DNA of 64,000 nucleotides from G963663315 sp965204925 (GTDB taxonomy: Bacteria > Pseudomonadota > Gammaproteobacteria > Arenicellales > Poriferihabitantaceae), in NCBI GenBank assembly GCA_965204925.1, contig OZ242021.1, positions 2,418,001 to 2,482,000 on the forward strand, in the 5' to 3' direction. The notes below the pieces were generated by a model. The model had not been told where the DNA came from, searched no databases, and was given only the letters and a program-made list of their open reading frames with translations. Positions within the stretch are counted from its first letter, which is position 1, and every line of letters starts with the position of its first letter. Positions 17,344 to 25,471 of the stretch are shown here, in pieces. The translations under genes were made by a program, and so were the position numbers.

Positions 17344-18561
17344 TTAATCAGTGTTCACGAAGTATGCTTTTTGTTCTTTGGAATGGTATGAATATAAAAA
17401 ATTTAGCATATCGGAGTTGGACCAGGATCGGTAGTCAAAACATCGGCTTGCTCTGGGCAATATCCACCGTTCTAACGCAAGCTCGGAAATTTCCTGAAAG
17501 CAAAGTAACGTCGAAAGGTCCGGCTTCCCATTACCTGTGCGCAATAGTTTATTTGCGTTAGAAGCAAGATTGCAGAAAAATACCTCTCGCTTGATTCCAT
17601 GTCGCATTAAGTTATTTTTGAACCCCAAAGTTTGAAGGGCGGCACGCGAGGTCCTTAATCGCCAATTGGGTCCTTGTCCGTACTGATGGAGGTCGGCGTA
17701 GCGGTGACCAATAGTGCGCAGATATGCTCGTAGCTCAAGAAACAGGTTGTCGGGGATATGAAAATGTCCCCATCCTTGTGTGTACCCGATAGACTGGAAA
17801 TACGGTACATTGCCCAGTTTTAGTCGATTATAAACAGAAGAACGCCCCATGGATGAGGATGTTGTTACTGCAAGGAGCCGAGCTTTTTTCTCTTGTCCTG
17901 ATATAATGCCGACAGTATTACCGTAGGCGTGAAAGAATTCGTCATAAATATCACGGCTCCGCACGAGGCACGCGATCATCTTGCCAGCGAGAAGAAAGTT
18001 GTATGGAGGCACCGCCCCAAGAACATATGCGTCCATGATATTAACCAGACGTGCGGCACGTTCGGTAGCATTCCAACCGATTAGTTGGTCACGAACGGCC
18101 AAGTTAAAAACAGGATCTCCGATAGCAATCAACCCAATCAGTTTATCATTCTGACCATCCCATACAAGAAATCTGAGCCGTCGACCGAATCCGTTTGACA
18201 CCGGTACTGACCAAGTGAGGGAAGCCAGACGGAACAACTCCGCCTGCCATGTTTGGGCAAAGACTCTTTCAAGTACCGGCTTGATCAATGTTGGGGTTAC
18301 CTCGTTACCCGAGGCGAAATACTGAAGCAGTTCTGGGGCTCGTCGAGAGATAAAGTCATTATTAGTTGCTAAGCGATTTTCTCTTTGGGGGCGATGCAAG
18401 GCGCGAATAATTTCTTTGTTTTCCTTGTCGAACTTCAGATTTCCCACATTTGATTCAGAAAACCCCAGATTTTGGAGATGACGCCGAATTTTTCGAATGA
18501 GCAACGCTTCACCGGAAGGAAGAGATATGACCTTCGGGTTTTTTGTGTTTTTACTCGTCAT
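17344..18561 (-). CDS. druA: DruA-like DUF4338 protein (Druantia defence)
   Basis: The 405-aa protein carries the DUF4338 signature: RRLRFLVWDGQNDKLIGLIA, VNIMDAYVLGAVPPYNFLLA, GKMIACLVRSRDIYDEF, GRSSVYNRLKL, GYTQGWGHFHIPDNLF and YGQGPNWRLR. DUF4338 is the defining domain of DruA in Druantia type I; its biochemical role is unclear. The ATG at 18561 has a GAAGA-like ribosome site, and a TTG lies three codons upstream. It leads the operon. Its sequence is visibly AT-richer than the three downstream genes, so it may have joined the operon from another source. DUF4338 proteins also occur near transposons, but the tight operon with a DUF1998 helicase argues for defence. Confidence 0.85.
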   Translation of the reverse strand: MTSKNTKNPKVISLPSGEALLIRKIRRHLQNLGFSESNVGNLKFDKENKEIIRALHRPQRENRLATNNDFISRRAPELLQYFASGNEVTPTLIKPVLERVFAQTWQAELFRLASLTWSVPVSNGFGRRLRFLVWDGQNDKLIGLIAIGDPVFNLAVRDQLIGWNATERAARLVNIMDAYVLGAVPPYNFLLAGKMIACLVRSRDIYDEFFHAYGNTVGIISGQEKKARLLAVTTSSSMGRSSVYNRLKLGNVPYFQSIGYTQGWGHFHIPDNLFLELRAYLRTIGHRYADLHQYGQGPNWRLRTSRAALQTLGFKNNLMRHGIKREVFFCNLASNANKLLRTGNGKPDLSTLLCFQEISELALERWILPRASRCFDYRSWSNSDMLNFLYSYHSKEQKAYFVNTD

Positions 18562-18830
18562 TTTCTTCAATCAATTTAACACGGCTTCCTTCTGCTTCTA
18601 TCTTGGATATGTATTGATTGAACTCGGTACTTCACAAATTTTCATGATTCTTCCCGCTTAATTTCTCTTATTGTCCAAGCCTCCCCTTACCGCCAATCGG
18701 TTCGGGTCAAGCACAAGGGCTTACCCCCTACGATAAAGGTGGAAAGCGGAGGATGTCGGGGAATAGACTGGCTATCTCGCTTTTCAGTCTCACATATATC
18801 TAAATCCGGACAGCAGGCTTTATAGGCGGG
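18562..18830. other. Intergenic stretch upstream of druA
   Basis: AT-rich upstream region of the Druantia-like operon. It must contain the operon promoter on the minus strand, but no clear -35/-10 pair was found. No gene is seen in it. Confidence 0.4.
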
Positions 18831-19013
18831 TTCAGTGGGGATTGTACAGGATTGTCAGTTTACAAGCGTTGTTTTGCGAAATACCATGCGCCGAACAGGA
18901 TCCAGGGAAACTGCCGGCGCGCGGCAGACGCTGTTATTCAGGTTCGAACCCTTCAGGGGGTGTGGCTGTCTTGAGTGAGGATGTTGTATGTAACTACCCG
19001 GCGAGCTATACTT
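18831..19013. repeat. Right copy of the 183-bp direct repeat (uninterrupted)
   Basis: It matches 4309-4453 plus 6067-6102, with an extra TG at 18976-18977 exactly where IS copy 2 lies in the left copy. It ends 86 bp before the TRAP dctP start. The two copies bracket the Druantia-like segment. Confidence 0.85.
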
Positions 19014-19099
19014 TATGGACAAAGAATGACCCGGGTTATGCTGTCGAATGTCCCCACCGGCACACGATCATATCCATCACCACGGAGAAAGAATGTAGT

Positions 19100-20074
19100 A
19101 TGAACCGATTCGTAATCAGTGGGTTGCTTTATGCTTTCCTGCAAGGATGGAGCCACGGTATTGTCGCTCAGGAGGTCTGGGATATGCCCACACCATATAG
19201 CGATAAAACATTTCATACGGCCAATGTACGTGCCTTTGCCGAGGACGTGCAGGAGGCAACCGGCGGCCGACTCACGATTGCTGTACACAGTGCAGGTTCC
19301 TTGATCAGGCATGCCCAGATCAAGAGTTCTGTGAGATCCGGTCTGGTCCCTATCGGTGAAATGCTGATGTCACGACTTGGCAATGAGGATGCATTGTTTG
19401 AAGTAGATTCTGTGCCATTCCTTGCGGTTGATTACGGTCAGGCAAGGAAACTCTGGGCAGCGAGCCTCCCGGTCTTGCAGTCCAGACTGGACCGGCAAGG
19501 ACTGATGTTGCTGTATGCGGTTCCCTGGCCCCCCCAGGGAATTTATGCGGGTAAGGAAATCCGGACTATCGACGATCTGTCCGGTTTGAAGTTCAGGGCG
19601 TATAACGCCGCCACAGAGCGGGTGGCAGAACTTGCCGGGGCCCTGCCGACCCAGGTAGAAGCGCCCGATATTCCGATTGCATTTGCCAGTGGCCGCGTTG
19701 AGGCCATGATTACTTCGCCAGTTACGGGAGCGAACACAAAAGCCTGGGACTACGTTACACATTTTCACCACACGCAGGCATGGCTTCCAAAGAATATGGT
19801 GGTGGTAAACAAAAAAGCGTTCCTCGGGCTTGATAGCCAGATTCAGGAGGCGGTTCTGGGCGCGGCGCGCAACGCGGAAGAACGAGGTTGGGCCTCCAGC
19901 ATGCGGGAGACGGATCATTCGATCCGGGTTCTGGAGGGCAACGGAATGACCATTGTGATACCCGACGCCGAGCTTATGGATGGATTCAGGGCGATTGGCC
20001 GTATGATGACAAAAGAATGGGTAACGCGAGCCGGACAGCTCGGCCAGGAAATTCTGGCAGTATACCGCCAGTAG
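19100..20074 (+). CDS. dctP: TRAP transporter substrate-binding protein (DctP family)
   Basis: The 324-aa periplasmic solute-binding protein begins with a signal peptide (MNRFVISGLLYAFLQGWSHG) that probably ends near IVA-QEV. DctP-type features include VWDMPTPYSDKTFHTANVRAFAEDV at the mature start and TIDDLSGLKFRAYN at about residue 155, which carries the conserved carboxylate-binding Arg region. The ATG at 19100 has GGAGAAAG upstream; the open frame extends further back into the 183-bp repeat, but that part is not protein-like. It delivers a small organic acid or zwitterion to DctQM, encoded next. Neighbouring betaine-type enzymes suggest a compatible-solute or related substrate. Confidence 0.88.
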   Translation: MNRFVISGLLYAFLQGWSHGIVAQEVWDMPTPYSDKTFHTANVRAFAEDVQEATGGRLTIAVHSAGSLIRHAQIKSSVRSGLVPIGEMLMSRLGNEDALFEVDSVPFLAVDYGQARKLWAASLPVLQSRLDRQGLMLLYAVPWPPQGIYAGKEIRTIDDLSGLKFRAYNAATERVAELAGALPTQVEAPDIPIAFASGRVEAMITSPVTGANTKAWDYVTHFHHTQAWLPKNMVVVNKKAFLGLDSQIQEAVLGAARNAEERGWASSMRETDHSIRVLEGNGMTIVIPDAELMDGFRAIGRMMTKEWVTRAGQLGQEILAVYRQ

Positions 20075-20122
20075 ACCAAAGAGACCGTTAGCCAAACGAT
20101 TTGTCCTCTGGGGTAGCTCCGG

Positions 20123-20719
20123 ATGCGGATACTGCTGGATCGCCTCTATCGTATCAGCGGAGGGTTCGCTGCCTTGTGCCTTGTGTTCATTTGTTTGATC
20201 GTTGCGGTGCAAGTTGCAGGCAGAATCACAGATGCGGTGACGGTGACCGTATTTGGGAGCAGCTACGGGTTCCATGTTCCCTCAGCAGCCGAATTTTCAG
20301 GATTTCTGTTTGCGGCATCTTCGTTTCTCGCACTGGCCTGTACATTTCGCCGCGGTGGTCATATCCGGGTATTTCTCTTGCTTTCGCGGTGGTCGGCCAG
20401 CGTCCGGCTCAGGATTGAAATCGGGTGTCTTGTCTTCGCGGCAGGCTTGTCCGGATTCTCTGCGTTCCACGCATTTCTGCTTGCTCTGGACAGCCTCTTG
20501 TTTGGCGAGATGTCTGTTGGAATCGTACCCGTTCCGCTCTGGATTCCCCAGGGCTTCATGGCCCTCGGGTTGGTGGTATTGACTATTTCTGTTCTGGACG
20601 ATCTGATCTGTGTGCTGGCCGGGGGGGAGCCTTCATACCGGGAATTTGAAGGTACTCCGGATGAAAATATAAATAGTCCGGGAGCGGGTTCGTCGCTGCG
20701 AAGAAAGGGATGGAACTGA
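20123..20719 (+). CDS. dctQ: TRAP transporter small permease (DctQ family)
   Basis: The 198-aa membrane protein has four hydrophobic helices, the first in GGFAALCLVFICLIVAVQVA. The AAEFSGFLFAASSFLALACTFRRGGHIRV segment is typical of DctQ (x-E-(F/Y)-x...RRGGHIRV). It forms the small subunit of the sodium-dependent TRAP permease. The gene lies 48 bp after dctP and overlaps dctM by 10 bp, so the three genes form one operon. Confidence 0.88.
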   Translation: MRILLDRLYRISGGFAALCLVFICLIVAVQVAGRITDAVTVTVFGSSYGFHVPSAAEFSGFLFAASSFLALACTFRRGGHIRVFLLLSRWSASVRLRIEIGCLVFAAGLSGFSAFHAFLLALDSLLFGEMSVGIVPVPLWIPQGFMALGLVVLTISVLDDLICVLAGGEPSYREFEGTPDENINSPGAGSSLRRKGWN

Positions 20720-22011
20720 ACATTCTGGCCCTGACGCTTCTGGTTGCGTTGTTCATTTTGCTCGGAAGTGGAGTGTGGGTCGCTTTTTCCCTGCTTGGGG
20801 TGGCAACCATTGCGGTAGCCGCATTCACTTCGGTGCCGGTAGGACCGATCCTGGCGGTTTCGGTATGGGGCAACAGCCACTCCTGGGAACTGGCCGCATT
20901 ACCCATGTTCATCTGGATGGGTGAAATACTGTTTCGTTCACGGCTGTCGGAGGATATGTTCGCCGGGCTTGCCCCCTGGGTCGACCGGCTGCCAGGACGT
21001 CTGTTGCATGTCAATATTCTGGGCTGCGGGATTTTTGCCGCGGTATCCGGTTCTTCCGCTGCAACGGCAGCAACGATTGGCAAGATGTCCATCCCTGAAC
21101 TGGAGAAGCGCGGGTACGATGAGCGAATGATGATTGGAACCTTGTCGGGTTCCGGTACATTCGGTCTGCTGATTCCCCCTTCAATTATTCTGATAGTTTA
21201 TGGAGTAAGTACGGACCAGTCCATCGTGCGGCTGTTTATGGCCGGCGTGATTCCAGGCGGATTGTTGATTGTGCTCTTTATGACCTATGTGGTGATTTGG
21301 TCGTGGATTAACCCGCAATTGATTCCGCAAGATAGCATTCGTATGGGGTTTATTGCCCGGATTCGGGCCGTTCGGAGACTGATTCCGGTTGTTGTTTTGA
21401 TAATTGGCGTCATCAGTACCATTTACTCGGGATTTGCGTCGCCTACTGAAGCGGCGGCCATCGGAGTTGTGCTGGCCCTTCTACTGTCCTGGATAACCGG
21501 CTCGCTATCCCGGCAGATATTTCTTGATGCGTTGATGGGCGCGACAAGGACTTCATGTATGATTGCCTTCATTCTGGGCGGCGCGTCCTTTCTTTCGGTG
21601 GCCATGGGCTTTACGGGCCTTCCGCGGCAACTTGCCCTGGGGATTGAGATGATGCAGTTGTCTCCCGGCATGCTGATCTTCGTATTGTCGATTTTCTTTG
21701 TGATACTCGGTTGCTTTCTGGACGGCATTTCCGTGGTGGCGCTGACGGTCTCCGTGGTGATACCAATGATCGAGGCGGCCGGGCTTGATCTGATCTGGTT
21801 CGGGATCTATCTTGTCCTGGTTGTCGAGATGTCACAGATTACCCCGCCGGTAGGTTTCAATCTCTTTGTCCTGCAAGGGCTGACCGGTCGGGATATTCTG
21901 TATGTGACACGTTGCGCGATTCCGTTTTTTCTGTTGCTTTCGGTGGCGGTGGTACTGGTAGTGTGGTTTCCAACGCTGGTCACATGGCTGCCCGGACAGC
22001 TGGATCACTGA
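20710..22011 (+). CDS. dctM: TRAP transporter large permease (DctM family)
   Basis: The 433-aa protein has about a dozen hydrophobic helices. Family motifs are visible: SGSSAATAATIGKMSIPELEKRGY, GTLSGSGTFGLLIPPSIILIVYG and EMSQITPPVGFNLFVLQG. It is the transport subunit that couples solute uptake to the sodium gradient in the inner membrane. The start overlaps the end of dctQ. Length and motifs are complete. The specific solute cannot be read from the permease. Confidence 0.9.
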   Translation: MELNILALTLLVALFILLGSGVWVAFSLLGVATIAVAAFTSVPVGPILAVSVWGNSHSWELAALPMFIWMGEILFRSRLSEDMFAGLAPWVDRLPGRLLHVNILGCGIFAAVSGSSAATAATIGKMSIPELEKRGYDERMMIGTLSGSGTFGLLIPPSIILIVYGVSTDQSIVRLFMAGVIPGGLLIVLFMTYVVIWSWINPQLIPQDSIRMGFIARIRAVRRLIPVVVLIIGVISTIYSGFASPTEAAAIGVVLALLLSWITGSLSRQIFLDALMGATRTSCMIAFILGGASFLSVAMGFTGLPRQLALGIEMMQLSPGMLIFVLSIFFVILGCFLDGISVVALTVSVVIPMIEAAGLDLIWFGIYLVLVVEMSQITPPVGFNLFVLQGLTGRDILYVTRCAIPFFLLLSVAVVLVVWFPTLVTWLPGQLDH

Positions 22012-22168
22012 ACCGGACTCGCTGACACATCCTCATTCCTTGTCGGATGACCCCCTTGGCTTCAGGCCGGGTCGAGCGGCGCTCTGTCCCTTCTGCCGCA
22101 AGACAGGATACCCGAGGCGTAGCGGCTCTTTGCGCCTGCTCCACCCGCCCGGAGCGCCGGGCCAGTCG

Positions 22169-22558
22169 TTACTTTTGAATAATCTGTATCAGGTTGCCGC
22201 AGGTGTCGTCAAATATGGCAATGGTCACTGCTCCCGTTTCTGTCGGTTCCATTGTGAACTTGACGCCAAGCGCTTTGAGTCGTTCGTACTCTTTTTGTAC
22301 ATTGTCCACACCAAACATGGTAAAAGGTATACCATCTTTAATCAGAGATTCCTTGAGGGCCTTCATCGCAGGATAATCGGCATTCGGCTCAAGGAGAAGT
22401 TCGACGCCATTTTTTGCGTCCGGTGACACAACAGTTACCCAACGGGCTCCGCCTCCGAGTGGCTGGTCTTCTTTCTTCACAAATCCCAGAATCTCTGTGT
22501 AGAACTCAAGCGCTTTGTCCTGGTCTTTAATTGATACGCTTGTGACTATGATTTTCAT
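22169..22558 (-). CDS. VOC (glyoxalase/bleomycin-resistance fold) protein
   Basis: The 129-aa protein has the two beta-alpha-beta-beta-beta modules of the vicinal-oxygen-chelate fold: MKIIVTSVSIKDQDKALEFY at the start and a C-terminal VTIAIFDDTCGNLIQIIQ. Related small proteins are usually annotated as glyoxalase-like or extradiol-dioxygenase-like with no proven substrate. It is monocistronic and opposite in strand to the TRAP operon, and has its own upstream region. Which metal ligands are present is not certain from the sequence. Confidence 0.8.
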   Translation of the reverse strand: MKIIVTSVSIKDQDKALEFYTEILGFVKKEDQPLGGGARWVTVVSPDAKNGVELLLEPNADYPAMKALKESLIKDGIPFTMFGVDNVQKEYERLKALGVKFTMEPTETGAVTIAIFDDTCGNLIQIIQK

Positions 22559-22698
22559 ACTGTTTTCCTCACATTTGGTAAATTAATACCTGTCCGTAAA
22601 TATTGGATTCCCCGGGAAACACTATCGTACTGCAATCCCCCTGTACATGCCCCCGGACATGGAAATAATGCGCCGGATACAAATGATGGAGCATGGCT

Positions 22699-23508
22699 TT
22701 ATTCGTTCAGTCTCCAGTCGTATTCATAGCCGCTGATTTCCCTGAAAGCCTCCAGCTTCAGGGCCAGGCCAGGCTGCGCGAATTGTATGAAATGCTCAAT
22801 GATCTCGCGGTCATTGTCACCGAAATCCTCTGCGTACCACTTGAAAATACTGGATACGACCAATTCGTCCGCATGCACGGTGACCCCCCGCGGATGGTTG
22901 ATATATTGCCTTGCGGCATCATTCAGCAGGTCATTAATGTTGTCTGCCGTGAAGGCCGTCGTCTGCAGGTTGGGACATCCGATGGACGCGCAATTGACTG
23001 CATAGTGAATACGGTTATCCCTGAATATGGGGCGCAGGATTTCATGCTCGATATCATCCAGGCCGAGTCTCATTCCCTCGACCGTAACCAGCTTTTTTTT
23101 CCACGGACCGCGTGACAGCAGACTGTAGGAAATACTGCGAATGCTCTTCACCGGATAATGATCGAGAATCACTTTTACCGTCAGGGCGTTATACAGGTTT
23201 ATCCAGTAGGCATACTGCTGCTGACGACTTGCCTGTGTGACGATAATGGACTGCAACCTGTCAAGATAGCTTTCCAGCGTTTCCCGGTCTGCCGGGGTGA
23301 CCGCCGCATAACGGAAGTAATTCACCCCCTGTTTTTCCTCAATATAGGCAGCCAGCAAGCGCTCCCAACTGCTGTGATCTATCGTAATTTCACTGTTTGC
23401 CTGTGAGCGGCTCCAGTACTGCGCCAGTTTCGCATCTGCGAATGAATGGCAGGAGAATGCGGCTAACAGGATAAAAATACCGGGAAGGGCATATCGCGCT
23501 GTAGTCAT
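22699..23508 (-). CDS. DUF547 periplasmic protein
   Basis: The 269-aa protein starts at ATG 23508 with a clear signal peptide (MTTARYALPGIFILLAAFSC, then HSFADA). The DUF547 core includes YWINLYNALTVKVILDHYP, RGPWKKKL, IHYAVNCASIGCPNL and a C-terminal EISGYEYDWRLNE. DUF547 resembles a papain/transglutaminase-like fold, and the conserved Cys in NCASIGCP fits that, but its function is unknown. The open frame continues upstream, but that part is not signal-like. A truncated paralog of its last 33 residues lies at 7218-7320. It is probably secreted to the periplasm. Confidence 0.8.
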   Translation of the reverse strand: MTTARYALPGIFILLAAFSCHSFADAKLAQYWSRSQANSEITIDHSSWERLLAAYIEEKQGVNYFRYAAVTPADRETLESYLDRLQSIIVTQASRQQQYAYWINLYNALTVKVILDHYPVKSIRSISYSLLSRGPWKKKLVTVEGMRLGLDDIEHEILRPIFRDNRIHYAVNCASIGCPNLQTTAFTADNINDLLNDAARQYINHPRGVTVHADELVVSSIFKWYAEDFGDNDREIIEHFIQFAQPGLALKLEAFREISGYEYDWRLNE

Positions 23509-23705
23509 CTCTGGTATGTGTTGTCTGTTGTTTGTCGAGTGGCTGGCAGTTTTGTCTGTATAATCTGACCGTAAAACAGGCGCTTTGTGCGTCTCATCTA
23601 CGGTAAATATAATCCGGCCCGTATGTGCAGACAACCCCCGATTGCCGGACACAGGTTTCCTGAATCCCTGGGCGTCGCCTGCCGGTTAATTGCTATAGTC
23701 CGATC

Positions 23706-25361
23706 ATGACAGAACAATTTGATTACATTATTGTTGGCGCCGGTTCCGCCGGTTGTGTGCTGGCCAACCGGCTTTCGGAAAATCCTGACAGGCGCATCCT
23801 GCTGCTCGAATACGGCGGTCGGGACAACAGCCTGTTCATCCGAATGCCTTCTGCCCTATCCATTCCGATGAATACGAACCGGTTTGCCTGGCAGTTTTAC
23901 AGCGATCCGGAACCCTTCCTTGATCATCGAAGAATGCACTGCCCCAGAGGCAAGGTGCTTGGAGGTTCTTCTTCCATCAATGGCATGGTCTATGTCCGCG
24001 GGCATGCGCTGGATTATGATGAATGGGCCGAACAGGGAGCGCAGGGCTGGGACTATCAACATTGTCTGCCTTATTTCAGGAAAGCTGATGACTGGAAGTT
24101 CGGCAGCGACGAGTATCGCGCCCAGGGTGGGCCGCTTGCGGTCAATAATGGAAACGAGATGAGGAATCCGTTGTACCGGGCATTTATCGACGCAGGTATT
24201 CAGGCCGGCTATGCCCGCACCGAAGATTATAACGGATTCCGCCAGGAAGGTTTTGGCGCGATGCACATGACCGTCAAGAATGGCGCGCGCTGGTCTGCCG
24301 CCAACGCCTATCTGAAACCGGCCATGCAACGCCGCAACCTGAACGTGGTAACGCGGGCGCTGACCCGCCGCATTGTCCTCGACAACAGGAAAGCGACCGC
24401 TATCGAATATCGGATCGGTGACCGTTTGCATACAGTCCGGGTCAACAAAGAGATTATCTTGAGCGCCGGTTCGATCGGATCTCCGCAGTTGTTACAGATA
24501 TCCGGAATCGGTCCGCCGGATGTACTGAAACGCGCCGGGGTGGAAGTGCTTCATGACTTGCCCGGAGTGGGCGGCAATCTGCAGGATCATCTGGAGTTTT
24601 ATTTCCAGTTCCGTTGCCGCAAGAAAATCACCCTGAACGGCAAACTCGATTTCTGGAACAAGTTTCTGATTGGCGCCAGATGGTATTTGTTCAAGAGCGG
24701 GCTGGGCGCCACCAATCATTTCGAGTCCTGTGCGTTTATTCGCTCCCGCGCCGGAATCCGGGCGCCCGACATTCAATATCATTTCTTGCCGGCGGCCATG
24801 AGATACGACGGAAGGGCGGCCTTCGATGGTCACGGATTCCAGGTTCATGTGGGGCATAACAAGCCGTCCAGCCGCGGCCGCATCCATATCCGTTCTTCCG
24901 ACCCGATGGACAAGCCGTCCATTTTGTTCAACTACCTGCAAACAGAAGCGGACAGGCAGGGATTCAGGCAATGTGTCAGATTGACCCGGGAGATCATGGC
25001 GCAACCGGCCATGCGGGATTATCGCGGCGACGAGATACAGCCGGGCGAATCGATATGTGATGATGATCAAATCGACGCATGGGTCAGGCAGAACGTAGAA
25101 AGCGCCTATCATCCCTCCTGTAGTTGCAGGATGGGCAATGACGAGTCGGCTGTGGTCGACCCCGAAACCCGGGTCAGGGGTATTGATGGCCTGAGAGTGG
25201 TGGACTCTTCCGTATTCCCCACCATTCCAAACGGTAATCTGAATTCGCCGACTATCATGCTGGCCGAACGCGCCGCGGATTTGATCAAGGGCAAGGGTAT
25301 GCTCGCGCCCGCCGCCGCCGGGGTCGGTATTGCGGACGACTGGCGGCAAAGGCAGCGCTAG
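23706..25361 (+). CDS. betA: GMC-family FAD oxidoreductase, choline dehydrogenase-like
   Basis: The 551-aa protein has the FAD-binding dinucleotide fold FDYIIVGAGSAGCVLANRLS at the N-terminus, the GMC signature PRGKVLGGSSSINGMVYVRG near residue 80, the second signature SAGSIGSPQLLQISGIG near residue 255, and the C-terminal active-site AYHPSCSCRMG with a conserved His, followed by GNLNSPTIMLAERAADLI. Choline dehydrogenase oxidises choline to betaine aldehyde. Other GMC enzymes oxidise different alcohols, so the BetA label is by closest pattern. The next gene encodes an MttB-family methyltransferase 110 bp away, which supports a role in quaternary-amine breakdown. Confidence 0.8.
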   Translation: MTEQFDYIIVGAGSAGCVLANRLSENPDRRILLLEYGGRDNSLFIRMPSALSIPMNTNRFAWQFYSDPEPFLDHRRMHCPRGKVLGGSSSINGMVYVRGHALDYDEWAEQGAQGWDYQHCLPYFRKADDWKFGSDEYRAQGGPLAVNNGNEMRNPLYRAFIDAGIQAGYARTEDYNGFRQEGFGAMHMTVKNGARWSAANAYLKPAMQRRNLNVVTRALTRRIVLDNRKATAIEYRIGDRLHTVRVNKEIILSAGSIGSPQLLQISGIGPPDVLKRAGVEVLHDLPGVGGNLQDHLEFYFQFRCRKKITLNGKLDFWNKFLIGARWYLFKSGLGATNHFESCAFIRSRAGIRAPDIQYHFLPAAMRYDGRAAFDGHGFQVHVGHNKPSSRGRIHIRSSDPMDKPSILFNYLQTEADRQGFRQCVRLTREIMAQPAMRDYRGDEIQPGESICDDDQIDAWVRQNVESAYHPSCSCRMGNDESAVVDPETRVRGIDGLRVVDSSVFPTIPNGNLNSPTIMLAERAADLIKGKGMLAPAAAGVGIADDWRQRQR

Positions 25362-25471
25362 ATTCGCTGTAGCAGGCTGTCGCGGGTCTCCGGGCAGCCA
25401 GATCCGGGTAATGCTGGCATTTGAGCCGTTGTCCGGTTTATATTTAGCTGGATTTTCCTTGGGATTACCTG

